Positions 49,169 to 57,698 of a stretch of 64,000 bases of DNA are shown here, in pieces. Position 1 is the stretch's first letter. Each line of letters starts with the position of its first letter. Below the pieces are notes generated by a model, which was given only the letters and a program-made list of their open reading frames with translations, had not been told where the DNA came from and did no database searches. Origin of the DNA: Streptomyces eurythermus (lineage in GTDB: Bacteria; Actinomycetota; Actinomycetes; Streptomycetales; Streptomycetaceae); assembly GCF_014649115.1 (NCBI RefSeq), contig NZ_BMSK01000008.1:1-64000 (forward strand), given 5' to 3'. Both the position numbers and the translations under genes were made by a program.

Positions 49169-51943
49169 CGATCCCGTCGCCTCCAGGCCGCCGGTGCGCG
49201 GCTTGCCGGTCTCGGGGTCGAGCTGCCGGAACCGCACCGACTCGGTGGACTCCCGCACCCCGTCCTTGACCGTGGGCACGGTCAGCTCCACGCTCGTGCG
49301 GCCCGCCGGGATGTCCGCCCACAGCCAGAGCCCCGCCACCTTGGACAGCGGTCGCTCGGGATCGGGCTTCTCCCCGGACTGGTCCCGCAGCCAGGTCGCC
49401 GGGACGTCCTTGGTGGACAGCTCCGGAGCGGTGGCCGGCGCGAGCCCGAACCAGGCGTCCATGTCCACGTCCACCGGCTCCGACAGCGTCAACCGCCACT
49501 TCAGCGACTGCCCCTCGGTCACCTTCGCGGCGACCGGCGTGAGGGTCATCGTGGGCGCCGGGTCGTCGTCGCGCACGGTGAGCCCGCCCCGGTAGGAGCC
49601 GACGACCGCGCCGCGGACCGCCTTGACCAGCACATCGTGCGACACATCGGTGCCGTAGCGGGTGTTGCCCCGCACCTCGACCGGGACATCCGCGTCATGA
49701 CCGCCCGGACGCACCGTCACCAGCCGGTCCGTCGCCCGCCCGGTGACCGGGTCGACGACGTACACCCGGACCTGGCCGCTGCCGCCCCGGCCCGACACCC
49801 GCACCGGAACCCGGTAGGTGCGTGTGCCCGAGTCCCCCTCGGCCACGGTCGTCCGGCCGACGTCCACGCGCGGCAGCGCCTCCACGCGCACCGCGGGGGT
49901 GCCGGCCCGCCAGCCCCACGCGTCCATCAGCCAGGCCCGCCCGGAAGCCGAACGCGACGTCAGCTCGAGGGACTTGACCGAGCCCAGCTTCAGCCCGGCG
50001 CGGCCGGCCGCGGCCAGGGGCACCCGGACCTCCCGCGCCCAGTAGGAGGCGGTCCGCTCGCTGCCGGGCAGCCCGTCCAGCGTGACGCCGCCGAGCTTGG
50101 CCTTCTTGCCGGAGGTGTCGGTCAGCGACACGTCCATGCGCGTCCCCCGGGTGTTCGGCGGTACGAACACCCGCAGGGTCAGCGCCGTCGAACCCGACAG
50201 CGACACCGGCTTGCCGAGCGTCACCCGGGCGGGGCTGCCGGCGCGCGTCCAGCGCAGCGCCACCGCCTGCCGGCCGGTCTCCCGGTCGGTCTCCCACCGG
50301 GCGAAGTGCGGCGAGGCCCCCTTGGTGTTCGCGGCCAGGCAGCCGCGGGCCGGGCTCGGGTCCACCGCGGCGCACAGCTTGCCGCCGGTCACCGACACCC
50401 CGCCGTCCGGCAGGAATCCGCCGCTCCGGCGGGCGCCCACCGCGTGACTCAGCACCCGCGCCGGGTCCGCCGACGGCGCCCGCTTGCCGGAGCCGTCCAG
50501 CAGCGGCCGCACCCGGTCGTCCCCGGCGAGGAACAGCCGTGCGGCGGCGGCGATGTACGTGCTGCCGGCCCGGTGCTGCCGGTCGGCGGACAGCCGGGTC
50601 GCGGCCCGCTTGCCGCACACCGGGTCGGGGTGGCGCGGCTCGTCGTAGAAGTCGTCCTCGGCCGGCGCCGCCGCCTGGCCCGGCGTCCACTCCGAGTTGA
50701 AGAAGTTGTGGTTGGCGCCGATCACATACACGGCGCTGTGCAGCGCGCTGCCGTTGCCGACCGCGCGTGTGCCGTCGACGTACACCTCGCCCTGGAGGTC
50801 GGAGACGTCACCGTCGCAGCCCGGCAGGATGGTCACCGACGGCACGTCCGGCACCGGGTTCTGCCCGAAGACGGTCGGGCCGATGAGAACGGTGCCCCGG
50901 ACGGTCCAGCGCACCCGCCCGTGGTAACCGTCCTGGTCGGCGGGCGGCGGGGCCAGGCTGTCCAGCGCGGCCCGGTTGACGCCCTCGCCGCCCCGGGAGT
51001 GCCCGACCAGCAGCACCTTCGACAGATCGGCGCGGGGTGCCTCACGGACCGCCTGCGGCGCCGTCCGGGGGTTCTCGGCCCAGTCGGCCCACCGGGCCAG
51101 GTGCAGCCGCACCAGCGACGACCGGGCCTGCGCGCCGCCGTCCTCGGCCGCGTAGTCCTGCCCGTTGATGCCGTTGGCGGCGATGGACACGGTCACATAG
51201 CCCTGGGAGGCGAGCAGTCGCTGGTCGCGCAGATAGCCGCGGTGGCTCGGTATCGGCTCGGTGCCCGCCTTGCAGGGCCAGTCGCCGGTGACCTCACTGC
51301 GGCCCTTGTAGCACGTGGCGTGACGGCCGTGCAGGAACAGCGCGACGGGCCGCTTGCCGGACGCGCCGACCGGCGCGACGACCACCGCGCGCATCTCCAC
51401 CGGCTCCGGGAAGCCGGGCAGCCGGACCGGATTCAGCGCGTACTCGCCGGTTCTGGTGCGGTAGCCGCCGGGCTTGCCCGGGTCCACGGCGTTCGCCGGC
51501 AGCGGGGCGGGCGGCTGGACCGCCGGCGCGGCGCCCCGCGCTTCCCGCGCGTCCAGCCGCCGCCCGCCGGACCAGACCTCCAGCCCGCCCGGCCGCGCGC
51601 CCGGCAGGATTCCGCGCAGCTCCGTCAACCGCCGTTCACCGAGCGGCAGTCGGAAGGTGTGGCCGTCCGCCGCCGGCCGTGGCACGCCCAACAGGCGTCC
51701 TCCGGCCCGGAATTCGACCCGCGCGTCACCCATCGGCACCGGCCGGTCGGACCGCCACACCAGCTGCGGCGCCGAGCCGCCGCCGGCCAGCCGCCATCCC
51801 GGCGGCAGCGGCGTGCCGTCCCGGACCGCCGACACCCCGTCGACGCCTCCTGGTGGGGAGTCGGCGAGCGCCACCCCCGGGGATGCCCCGGCCACCGCGA
51901 GCAACGCGGCGGCCACCACCCCAATGTGCCGGGCACGGACCAC
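49151..51943 (-). CDS. Large exported alpha/beta-hydrolase (esterase/lipase-like) with beta-sandwich C-terminus
   Basis: A 930-residue exported protein. Signal peptide MVRARHIGVVAAALLAVAGASPGVALA. A beta-rich N-terminal region precedes an alpha/beta-hydrolase core from about residue 190: VALFLHGRHATC (oxyanion strand), LLVGHSRGGEGVNRAALD with the nucleophilic Ser (about residue 315), VTILPGCDGDVSDLQG carrying the likely acid, and VIGANHNFFNSEW carrying the likely His. The C-terminal third has two Ig/Calx-beta-like sandwiches (VAEGDSGTRTYRVPVRVSG, AAKVTEGQSLKWRLTLSEP), which often mediate surface or Ca-dependent binding. Probably an extracellular esterase of unknown substrate. Its last codons belong to a 32-bp repeat array. 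Confidence 0.9.
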   Translation of the reverse strand: MVRARHIGVVAAALLAVAGASPGVALADSPPGGVDGVSAVRDGTPLPPGWRLAGGGSAPQLVWRSDRPVPMGDARVEFRAGGRLLGVPRPAADGHTFRLPLGERRLTELRGILPGARPGGLEVWSGGRRLDAREARGAAPAVQPPAPLPANAVDPGKPGGYRTRTGEYALNPVRLPGFPEPVEMRAVVVAPVGASGKRPVALFLHGRHATCYKGRSEVTGDWPCKAGTEPIPSHRGYLRDQRLLASQGYVTVSIAANGINGQDYAAEDGGAQARSSLVRLHLARWADWAENPRTAPQAVREAPRADLSKVLLVGHSRGGEGVNRAALDSLAPPPADQDGYHGRVRWTVRGTVLIGPTVFGQNPVPDVPSVTILPGCDGDVSDLQGEVYVDGTRAVGNGSALHSAVYVIGANHNFFNSEWTPGQAAAPAEDDFYDEPRHPDPVCGKRAATRLSADRQHRAGSTYIAAAARLFLAGDDRVRPLLDGSGKRAPSADPARVLSHAVGARRSGGFLPDGGVSVTGGKLCAAVDPSPARGCLAANTKGASPHFARWETDRETGRQAVALRWTRAGSPARVTLGKPVSLSGSTALTLRVFVPPNTRGTRMDVSLTDTSGKKAKLGGVTLDGLPGSERTASYWAREVRVPLAAAGRAGLKLGSVKSLELTSRSASGRAWLMDAWGWRAGTPAVRVEALPRVDVGRTTVAEGDSGTRTYRVPVRVSGRGGSGQVRVYVVDPVTGRATDRLVTVRPGGHDADVPVEVRGNTRYGTDVSHDVLVKAVRGAVVGSYRGGLTVRDDDPAPTMTLTPVAAKVTEGQSLKWRLTLSEPVDVDMDAWFGLAPATAPELSTKDVPATWLRDQSGEKPDPERPLSKVAGLWLWADIPAGRTSVELTVPTVKDGVRESTESVRFRQLDPETGKPRTGGLEATGSVLDAS

Positions 51944-52236
51944 TGTTCCTCCTTGAACCCCGACCTCGGACGTCCGGGCGGGACCCGGATGCCCCTTCGC
52001 CCGGGGAGGATGGAAGACGGAGGCTGTGGGTTGCCTGTGCGCGGCGGGTGATGGATCACATCACGGCTCCGGGCCACAGGGCCCCGCACCACGCGACCGG
52101 GCGGCCGGCGCGCGTGACGGGGCGCTGGCGTTCGCCGTCGGGCTTGCCGTCGGTCAGGTGTTCGCGGCCGGACGTCCCGTGGCGGTACGGGGCGTGATCC
52201 CGGCGCCGTGGAGCCGCCGAGACATCCGTACGGCGG
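51944..52236. other. Intergenic region, nothing recognised
   Basis: About 293 bp between the start of the secreted hydrolase gene (GGAGGAA lies just upstream of its start on the minus strand) and the 3' end of the DUF35 gene. Open frames here lack typical codon bias. I see no tRNA, clear hairpin or operator. Confidence 0.5.
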
Positions 52237-52650
52237 TCAGGTCCAGGCCCGGTACGGCTCGTCCACCAGCTGGAAGACCGGTTCACCGCGCACCGGGTCC
52301 TTGGCGGTGGACAGCCGGACCCGGTCGCCGCTGTGGATGCCGACCGGCGGGCCCATGACCCGGCCGCGGACGACGAAGCCCTCGGCCATCTCCACCAGCG
52401 ACACATTGCGTGCCGCGGGGGTGTTGCGGTGCACCACGGTGGAGTGGCGGACCGTGCCGACCCCCTCGCTGCGCTCGGTGCGCAGCTCGCTGCCCTGGCA
52501 CACCGGACACAGCAGCCGGTGGTACATCGCGGTGCCGCACCAGGTGCAGCGCTGGAAGAGGAGGGCGTCCCGGGAGTCGGCGGCGGGGTCGAGAACACCC
52601 GTCGCGGAACCGGCCGCCGGCCCCGAGGTGCTTGCTGAGTGGTGGTACAC
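52237..52650 (-). CDS. DUF35 / OB-fold acyl-CoA-associated zinc-ribbon protein
   Basis: A 137-residue protein. A four-cysteine zinc ribbon (CTWCGTAMYHRLLCPVCQ, residues about 36-53) is followed by an OB-fold domain (GVGTVRHSTVVHR, VVRGRVMGPPVGIHSGDRVRL). This is the DUF35 architecture, whose members bind acyl-CoA and partner thiolases or hydratases, for example in steroid side-chain degradation. No thiolase gene is adjacent. GTG 52650 is chosen because AGGGA lies 9 nt upstream; the GTG at 52659 directly abuts that site. It lies downstream of the TetR gene on the same strand with the shared operator word between them. Confidence 0.9.
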   Translation of the reverse strand: MYHHSASTSGPAAGSATGVLDPAADSRDALLFQRCTWCGTAMYHRLLCPVCQGSELRTERSEGVGTVRHSTVVHRNTPAARNVSLVEMAEGFVVRGRVMGPPVGIHSGDRVRLSTAKDPVRGEPVFQLVDEPYRAWT

Positions 52651-52750
52651 GCTGGTCACTCCCTGCGCTCGGCCGGAAACCCGCGTGCCCGGGGGCGGAC
52701 CGGGCACACGTGTGCACGGTCGGCGTGCCACCGTGCACGCCGTCAGCGTA

Positions 52751-52762
52751 TGGCACTGAGTG
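52751..52762. promoter_or_regulatory. TetR operator word before the DUF35 gene
   Basis: TGGCACTGAGTG, running on into the perfect palindrome GAGTG-T-CACTC. The same 12-mer occurs at 53589 before the adjacent TetR gene. It lies about 100 bp upstream of the DUF35 start. Confidence 0.7.
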
Positions 52763-52822
52763 TCACTCGTAAAGGCACTGCGTACCCCTAAAATCAGCCA
52801 CCCGCGCGCGCCAGGGGGCCGG

Positions 52823-53578
52823 TCAGGGGCGGTCGAGGACCGTCTCCAGCTCCTGCACCACCCGCCACAGCGGGGCGTCCCGGCGGGAGACCAGCACCAC
52901 CACGTCCCCGCCCGGTCCCGGCTCGGCACCGGCCGGGCCGCTCCAGAGGGCCGGGGCGTCCGCCGGCCGCGCGTATGTCATCTGCACATACGCCAGCGCG
53001 TGGTCCACGGCCGCGCCCGCGTCGCCCACGCCGTCCGACCGCAGCCAGGAACGCAGGGCGTTGTTGTGCGCGGCGACCACCGCCGCCGCGATCACATCGG
53101 CGCGCAGCGTCCCGTCGGGCCGCCCCGCGAACCGCCCGCGCAGGTACTCGGCGAGCGCCCGCTCGTAGCGCCACACCACCGACAGCTCGTAGGCGCGCAG
53201 CCCCGGCACCTGGCGGGTGAGGCGGTAGCGCTGCACGGAGAAGGCCGGGTTCTCGGCGTACATCCGCAGCACCAGCCGGGCCGCGTCGCACACCCGCCGC
53301 ACCGGCTCGTGCTCGGGGCCGCTCGCCGCGAGGAAGGCGGTCATGTCGGCCAGGCAGCCCTCGTGGTCGGGGAAGACCACGTCCTCCTTGGAGGGGAAGT
53401 AACGGAAGAACGAACGCCGGCCGACCCCGGCCAGGGCCACGATGTCGTCCACCGTGGTCTGTTCGAACCCGCGCTCGAGGAAGAGCCGGAAGGCCGCCGC
53501 CACCAGGGCGTCCCGGATCGGCGGCTTCGCGGCCGGCACCGCGCTGCTGGAGCTCATGGACGGGAACGTAGCACCCAT
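52823..53578 (-). CDS. TetR-family transcriptional regulator
   Basis: A 251-residue TetR protein. The N-terminal HTH reads RDALVAAAFRLFLERGFEQTTVDDIVALAGVGRRSFFRYFPSKEDVVF, with a complete recognition helix. A C-terminal all-helical ligand domain (AAVVAAHNNALRSWL) follows. ATG 53578 has AGGAG 6 nt upstream; an internal ATG at 53557 has none. The operator word TGGCACTGAGTG sits right next to its ribosome site, so it should repress itself, and the same word precedes the DUF35 gene. The DUF35 target hints at an acyl-CoA-type ligand. Confidence 0.94.
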   Translation of the reverse strand: MGATFPSMSSSSAVPAAKPPIRDALVAAAFRLFLERGFEQTTVDDIVALAGVGRRSFFRYFPSKEDVVFPDHEGCLADMTAFLAASGPEHEPVRRVCDAARLVLRMYAENPAFSVQRYRLTRQVPGLRAYELSVVWRYERALAEYLRGRFAGRPDGTLRADVIAAAVVAAHNNALRSWLRSDGVGDAGAAVDHALAYVQMTYARPADAPALWSGPAGAEPGPGGDVVVLVSRRDAPLWRVVQELETVLDRP

Positions 53579-53588
53579 CCGCTTCTCC

Positions 53589-53632
53589 TGGCACTGAGTG
53601 CAGTGCGAGTGTCGGCTGAGGGTACTGAGTGT
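53589..53632. promoter_or_regulatory. TetR autoregulatory operators
   Basis: TGGCACTGAGTG at 53589-53600 contains the palindrome GCACT-G-AGTGC and abuts the ribosome site of the TetR gene. A related GGTACTGAGTGTC starts at 53621. They match the word at 52751 near the DUF35 gene. Confidence 0.7.
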
Positions 53633-53733
53633 CGCATCCTCGGCACCGAGGGGCGGACGAAGGGGTCCGCACCCTGCGACGTAGCCTTTCCCCAACGCTC
53701 GCCGGCCCCGCCCCCGCCCCTCAGGAGACCCCC

Positions 53734-54582
53734 ATGCCCGCCGCACGACCCCGCCTGCTGTACGTCACCGACCTGGCGTACCAGGCCCGCGGGCGCCGCT
53801 ACTGCGACGAGGACATCCACCTGACCTCACGGCTGCGTTCCCACTTCGACCTGGCGCTGTGTCATCCGCTGGACGCGGCGGCCCTGATGGACGGCTTCGA
53901 CGCCGTCGTGGTGCGCAACAGCGGGCCCGTCCTCGGCCACCAGCGGGAGTACGACGCCTTCCGCGCCCGGGCGCTCGCCGCCGGCACCCGTGTCTACAAC
54001 CCGCTCACCGGGAAGGCGGACATGGCCGGCAAGCAGTACCTGCTCGACCTGACCGCCGCCGGGTTCCCCGTGATACCGACCGTCGACCGCGCCGCGGACC
54101 TGTCCGTGCTGCCGGCCGCCGAACGGTACGTGGTCAAGCCGAAGCTGGGCGCCGACTCCCTCGGCCTGCGGATCGTGCCCGCCGCGGAACTGGGCGCGCT
54201 CGCCACCGGCGACGTCCTCATCCAGCCCTGCGTCGACTTCGCCTACGAGGTGTCCTTCTACTTCGTGGACGACGACTTCCAGTACGCCCTGTACGCCCCC
54301 GATCCCGCGCGCCGCTGGGAGCTGGAGCCGTACCCGGCCACCGCCGCCGACCTGGAGTTCGCGCGCCGCTTCATCGACTGGAACGCCCTCGGCTGCGGCA
54401 TCCAGCGCGTCGACGCCTGCCGCGCGCCCGACGGTGGTCTGCTGCTGGTCGAACTCGAGGACCTCAACCCCTACTTGTCCCTGGACGCGCTGCCGGAGCG
54501 GGACCGGGACGGCTTCGTCGCCGCGTTCACGGCGTCCCTGAGCCGGTTCGTGCGCGCGGAAGTCGGCCCAGCCCGACCGTGA
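53734..54582 (+). CDS. ATP-grasp-domain protein
   Basis: A 282-residue cytoplasmic protein with an ATP-grasp outline: a pre-ATP Rossmann-like domain (RPRLLYVTDLAYQARGRRYCDEDI, DGFDAVVVRNSGP), then KQYLLDLTAAGFPVIPT, the nucleotide Lys strand YVVKPKLGADSLGL, LIQPCVDFAYEVSFYFVD, and the metal site GIQRVDACRAPDGGLLLVELEDLNPYLSL. This resembles the glutathione-synthetase/RimK-like group, which ligates a carboxylate to an amine, but no partner gene shows the substrate. CAGGAG 7 nt before ATG 53734 fixes the start. The last 56 bp overlap, in opposite orientation, the end of the PL8 lyase gene. Confidence 0.87.
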   Translation: MPAARPRLLYVTDLAYQARGRRYCDEDIHLTSRLRSHFDLALCHPLDAAALMDGFDAVVVRNSGPVLGHQREYDAFRARALAAGTRVYNPLTGKADMAGKQYLLDLTAAGFPVIPTVDRAADLSVLPAAERYVVKPKLGADSLGLRIVPAAELGALATGDVLIQPCVDFAYEVSFYFVDDDFQYALYAPDPARRWELEPYPATAADLEFARRFIDWNALGCGIQRVDACRAPDGGLLLVELEDLNPYLSLDALPERDRDGFVAAFTASLSRFVRAEVGPARP

Positions 54583-56977
54583 CTTGCTGCCCGGCCCCCG
54601 CCGTGCCGGACAGATCCCCGAACGTCAGGGTCAGTTCGGCCCCGGTGGCCGCGGCGACGAGGGTGGCCGGCGCGGACATCACCGCGCCGACCGCCCGCCG
54701 CCAGGTCACCGTCAGGCCGGTGCGCATGCGCATCGGGTCGCTCACCACGATCACCGCCGTGCCGTCGGCCTTCTCGCAGACCACCACGCAGCACGGATCG
54801 CTCGCGGTGAGCGCGCCGGCCGTGCCGCCGAACCAGAAGTTGACCCCGGTGAACCCGGCCGACGGCACCGAGACACCCTGGACGCGGTTGGAGTTGGCGA
54901 GCACGCCCAGCCACCCGGCGTCGGCCGCCCGCGCCCGGGTGGCCTCCGCCGTCGCGCCCGGCAGCAGCACATAGGCGTACCCGGCGTCCGCCGGGTCGGT
55001 GCCGTGGTCGAGGTACAGGGTCTGATAGGTACGGGTCAGGACGGCCGTCGAGCCGCCCTTGTTGATCTGGCTCCAGCTGCCGTCGCGGGCCTCGCGCAGC
55101 GCCCGTACCGTCGCCCCGCCCGGGAACACATATCCGCCGTGCCCGCCGAGGTGCGCCCACTCCGCCCCGGTGAGCGTCCGGGACCACGGGGCGCCGGCGG
55201 ACTCCACCGTGCCGTCCGCCGTGAACGGGGCGTCGCCCGCGGCACCGAGGTTGCGGTTGTCCACCGTCGTCTCCACGGCGGTGCCGTCGCCGCACGTGAT
55301 GCCCGCGCCGAGACACACCACCGCGTCGTCCAGGAAGAACCACGACTTCTTGGCCCGCAGCGACGACTGGAAACCCTTCAGGTACTGGCCGACCGCCGCC
55401 CGCTGCCCGTCGGTCGCGCCGCCCACCCAGTGCACGTCGGGCTTGACCGCGCCCCAGTCGCCGCCCGCCCCGTCCGCCAGCGCCTTCCGGGAGACCGTCG
55501 TACCCGGCAGCCGGTAGGGGTCGACGGTCGGCCAGAAGGCGTCGCCGTACTGGTCGCCGCCGAACGTGGCGCCCCACCAGTACAGCATCCCGGAACCGGT
55601 GTGCCAGCCGCGCAGGTTCTCGCCGTCGCCCGTCTCGTAGTGGGTGATCCTGCGGTCGGCCATGCTCAGCGACGCCGCCCAGCCGGGCCGGCGGTGGGTG
55701 GCCCGGGCCATGCACGGGAACAGCCGGTGCCCCGTCGGCTCGGGCACCGCCGGCACCGACGCGTCGTCCTGGACGCCCTTCAGCCGGGCCAGGTGCGGCA
55801 CGCTCAGCGTCGGGTCGGCGAGCGGCGGGCTGGTGCGGTCGCGCTCCGTCCAGCCCTTCACCAGACCCCGCCAGCGGGCGTTCTCGGCCGCGCTCGCGCC
55901 CTGCCCGAGCAGCACGATCGCGGCGAGGACCGCGTGTCCGCGCGTGTGGTCGTCCTGCTGGAGACGGGCACCGGCCGCGCGCCCCCGGCTGATCGCCCGG
56001 CCCGAGACGCCGTCCATGACCAGCCCGTTGTACACGAACGGCGCCCAGGTCCGCTCCACCGCGTCGAACACATGCCGCCGGCCGGGATCCGTCACCTCCC
56101 AGCTCGAGCCCGCCAGCAGCGCGAACAGCAGGCCCAGCCCGCCGAGCAGCACCGAGCCGTAGGAGCCCGTGTACGGCACCGACCGGTGCTGGACGAAGGA
56201 GCCGTCGGCGTACAGACCGTCGCCGGAGGTGACGTACCGGAAGACGGGGGAGAGGGCGTCCCGGGCGAGGGCCACCTTGCCGGGGTCCGCCCCGACCACC
56301 CCGCGCAGCGCCAGCACCCGGCACAGGTCCACCCGGTTGGCGCCGGTGCTGCTCCCGGTGTAGTCCGCCACGACCGAGTCGGGCACGAAGTGGTCCACCG
56401 CGGTGAGGAAACCCGCCCGCCGCGCGGCCGGCAGCGCGTCGTACAGCAGCACGCACAGGTCCAGCAGGGCCTGCGGGATGCCGATCTGCCAGTTGTACCA
56501 GTTGCCGTACGGCACCCGGCCGGCGTGGTAGACGTCGTCGTGGAGGTGGCCGAGCCCGGTGAGGAGCGCGTCGCGCACCCGCGGGGCGCCGGTCAGACCG
56601 GTGCCCGGCTGGCAGTAGGCCTGCGCGAGCGTGCTCAGCCGCGCGTAACTGCTGTCCAGGCGGGACGAGAAGTCGTACGACGCCTGGTCGCTGTCCGGCT
56701 CCCCGTCCGCGTACACCAGGTCGGGCCAGAGGGAGCCGGCGGCCGGGGCCATGGTGGCGAGGTACCGGCCGGCCGTGCCGCCCAGGTCGGCGAGCCGGGA
56801 CCGGAAGGGTTCGGCGGCGGGGTCGAAGCCCTCGCCGAGGATCAGCGCGCGCCACCTCGCCCGGAGCGCCGGGAACTCGTCCGGCGCGGTGAACGCCCAG
56901 GCGGTGCCGAGGCCCAGCGCGGCGGCGGTGCCGGAACCGGCGGCCAGGAAGGAACGGCGTGACCAGCGAGACGTCAT
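54527..56977 (-). CDS. Exported polysaccharide lyase family 8 enzyme (hyaluronate/chondroitin/xanthan lyase-like)
   Basis: An 816-residue protein with a Tat signal (SRRSFLAAGSGTAAALGLGTAWAF). The N-terminal alpha/alpha toroid has GNWYNWQIGIPQALLD (aromatic patch and catalytic Asn region) and DGSFVQHRSVPYTGSYG with the catalytic His and Tyr. A beta-sandwich super-domain follows (WGGATFGGDQYGDAFWPTVDPYRLPGTTV, WFFLDDAVVCLGAGI), with DHGTDPADAGYAYVLLPG near the C-terminus as in hyaluronate lyases. It should cleave uronic-acid polysaccharides by beta-elimination outside the cell. ATG 56977 begins the Tat peptide. Its 3' end overlaps the ATP-grasp gene tail-to-tail by 56 bp. Confidence 0.95.
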   Translation of the reverse strand: MTSRWSRRSFLAAGSGTAAALGLGTAWAFTAPDEFPALRARWRALILGEGFDPAAEPFRSRLADLGGTAGRYLATMAPAAGSLWPDLVYADGEPDSDQASYDFSSRLDSSYARLSTLAQAYCQPGTGLTGAPRVRDALLTGLGHLHDDVYHAGRVPYGNWYNWQIGIPQALLDLCVLLYDALPAARRAGFLTAVDHFVPDSVVADYTGSSTGANRVDLCRVLALRGVVGADPGKVALARDALSPVFRYVTSGDGLYADGSFVQHRSVPYTGSYGSVLLGGLGLLFALLAGSSWEVTDPGRRHVFDAVERTWAPFVYNGLVMDGVSGRAISRGRAAGARLQQDDHTRGHAVLAAIVLLGQGASAAENARWRGLVKGWTERDRTSPPLADPTLSVPHLARLKGVQDDASVPAVPEPTGHRLFPCMARATHRRPGWAASLSMADRRITHYETGDGENLRGWHTGSGMLYWWGATFGGDQYGDAFWPTVDPYRLPGTTVSRKALADGAGGDWGAVKPDVHWVGGATDGQRAAVGQYLKGFQSSLRAKKSWFFLDDAVVCLGAGITCGDGTAVETTVDNRNLGAAGDAPFTADGTVESAGAPWSRTLTGAEWAHLGGHGGYVFPGGATVRALREARDGSWSQINKGGSTAVLTRTYQTLYLDHGTDPADAGYAYVLLPGATAEATRARAADAGWLGVLANSNRVQGVSVPSAGFTGVNFWFGGTAGALTASDPCCVVVCEKADGTAVIVVSDPMRMRTGLTVTWRRAVGAVMSAPATLVAAATGAELTLTFGDLSGTAGAGQQVTVGLGRLPRARTGSGTP

Positions 56978-57160
56978 GATGGCGCTTTTAGCACGAGGGC
57001 GGTCGTCTCCGGGGACGACACGCGTCGCCCGCCGCGGCCGCGCACCGGCTCCGGCTCCGGCGACGATTCGGGAGCGGAACGCGGGGCACACCGCCAGCAG
57101 GAACCACACCCCGGCCGGCCGAACGGGCCGGACCGGGCGGCGACGGACGGAGCGGAACAC

Positions 57161-57691
57161 ATGGGCGACGACAGCGGCACGGAGTACGCGGACGGCGCGC
57201 CGGTGGCGCGCGCGGGGGATCTCGACGGCTTCTTCGACCGGCTTGACCCCGACATGTGCGTGGTCACCGCCGTGGCGGGCGGTGAGCGCGCCGGATGCCT
57301 GGTGGGCTTCGCCTCGCAGTGCTCCATCCGGCCGCCCCGGTTCGTCGTGTGGCTGTCCAAGGCCAACCACACCTACCGTGTCGCCCGTGCCGCGCGGCAC
57401 CTCGCCGTCCATCTGCTCACCCGCGACCAGCGGGACCTCGCCGAACGCTTCGGCGGCCGGACCGGCGACGAGGTGGACAAGTTCGAGGGGCTCGCCTGGC
57501 GGGAGGGGCCCGCCGGCGCCGCCGTGCTGGACGGGGTGGCGGCCTGGTTCGTCGGCACCGTCGTACACCGCGTCGACGGCGGCGACCACGTCGGCCATGT
57601 GCTCGACCCCGTCCAGTGGGGCGAGGGCCGGCCGGGCCCCCTCCTGCGGCTCTCCGACGCCGCCACCATCGAGGCGGGCCACCCCGCCTGA
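57161..57691 (+). CDS. Flavin reductase-like / FMN-binding split-barrel protein
   Basis: A 176-residue protein with the flavin reductase-like layout: LDPDMCVVTAVAGGERAGCLVGFASQCSIRPPRFVVWLSKANHTYRVARAARHLAVHLL, then FGGRTGDEVDKFEGLAW and the terminal GDHVGHVLDPVQWG. The N, S and T residues of the FMN-binding loop are recognisable. It may supply reduced flavin to a monooxygenase or act as a flavin-binding oxidoreductase. No monooxygenase is adjacent. It is convergent with the phosphatase gene, 7 bp away. Confidence 0.9.
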   Translation: MGDDSGTEYADGAPVARAGDLDGFFDRLDPDMCVVTAVAGGERAGCLVGFASQCSIRPPRFVVWLSKANHTYRVARAARHLAVHLLTRDQRDLAERFGGRTGDEVDKFEGLAWREGPAGAAVLDGVAAWFVGTVVHRVDGGDHVGHVLDPVQWGEGRPGPLLRLSDAATIEAGHPA

Positions 57692-57698
57692 GCCGTGG

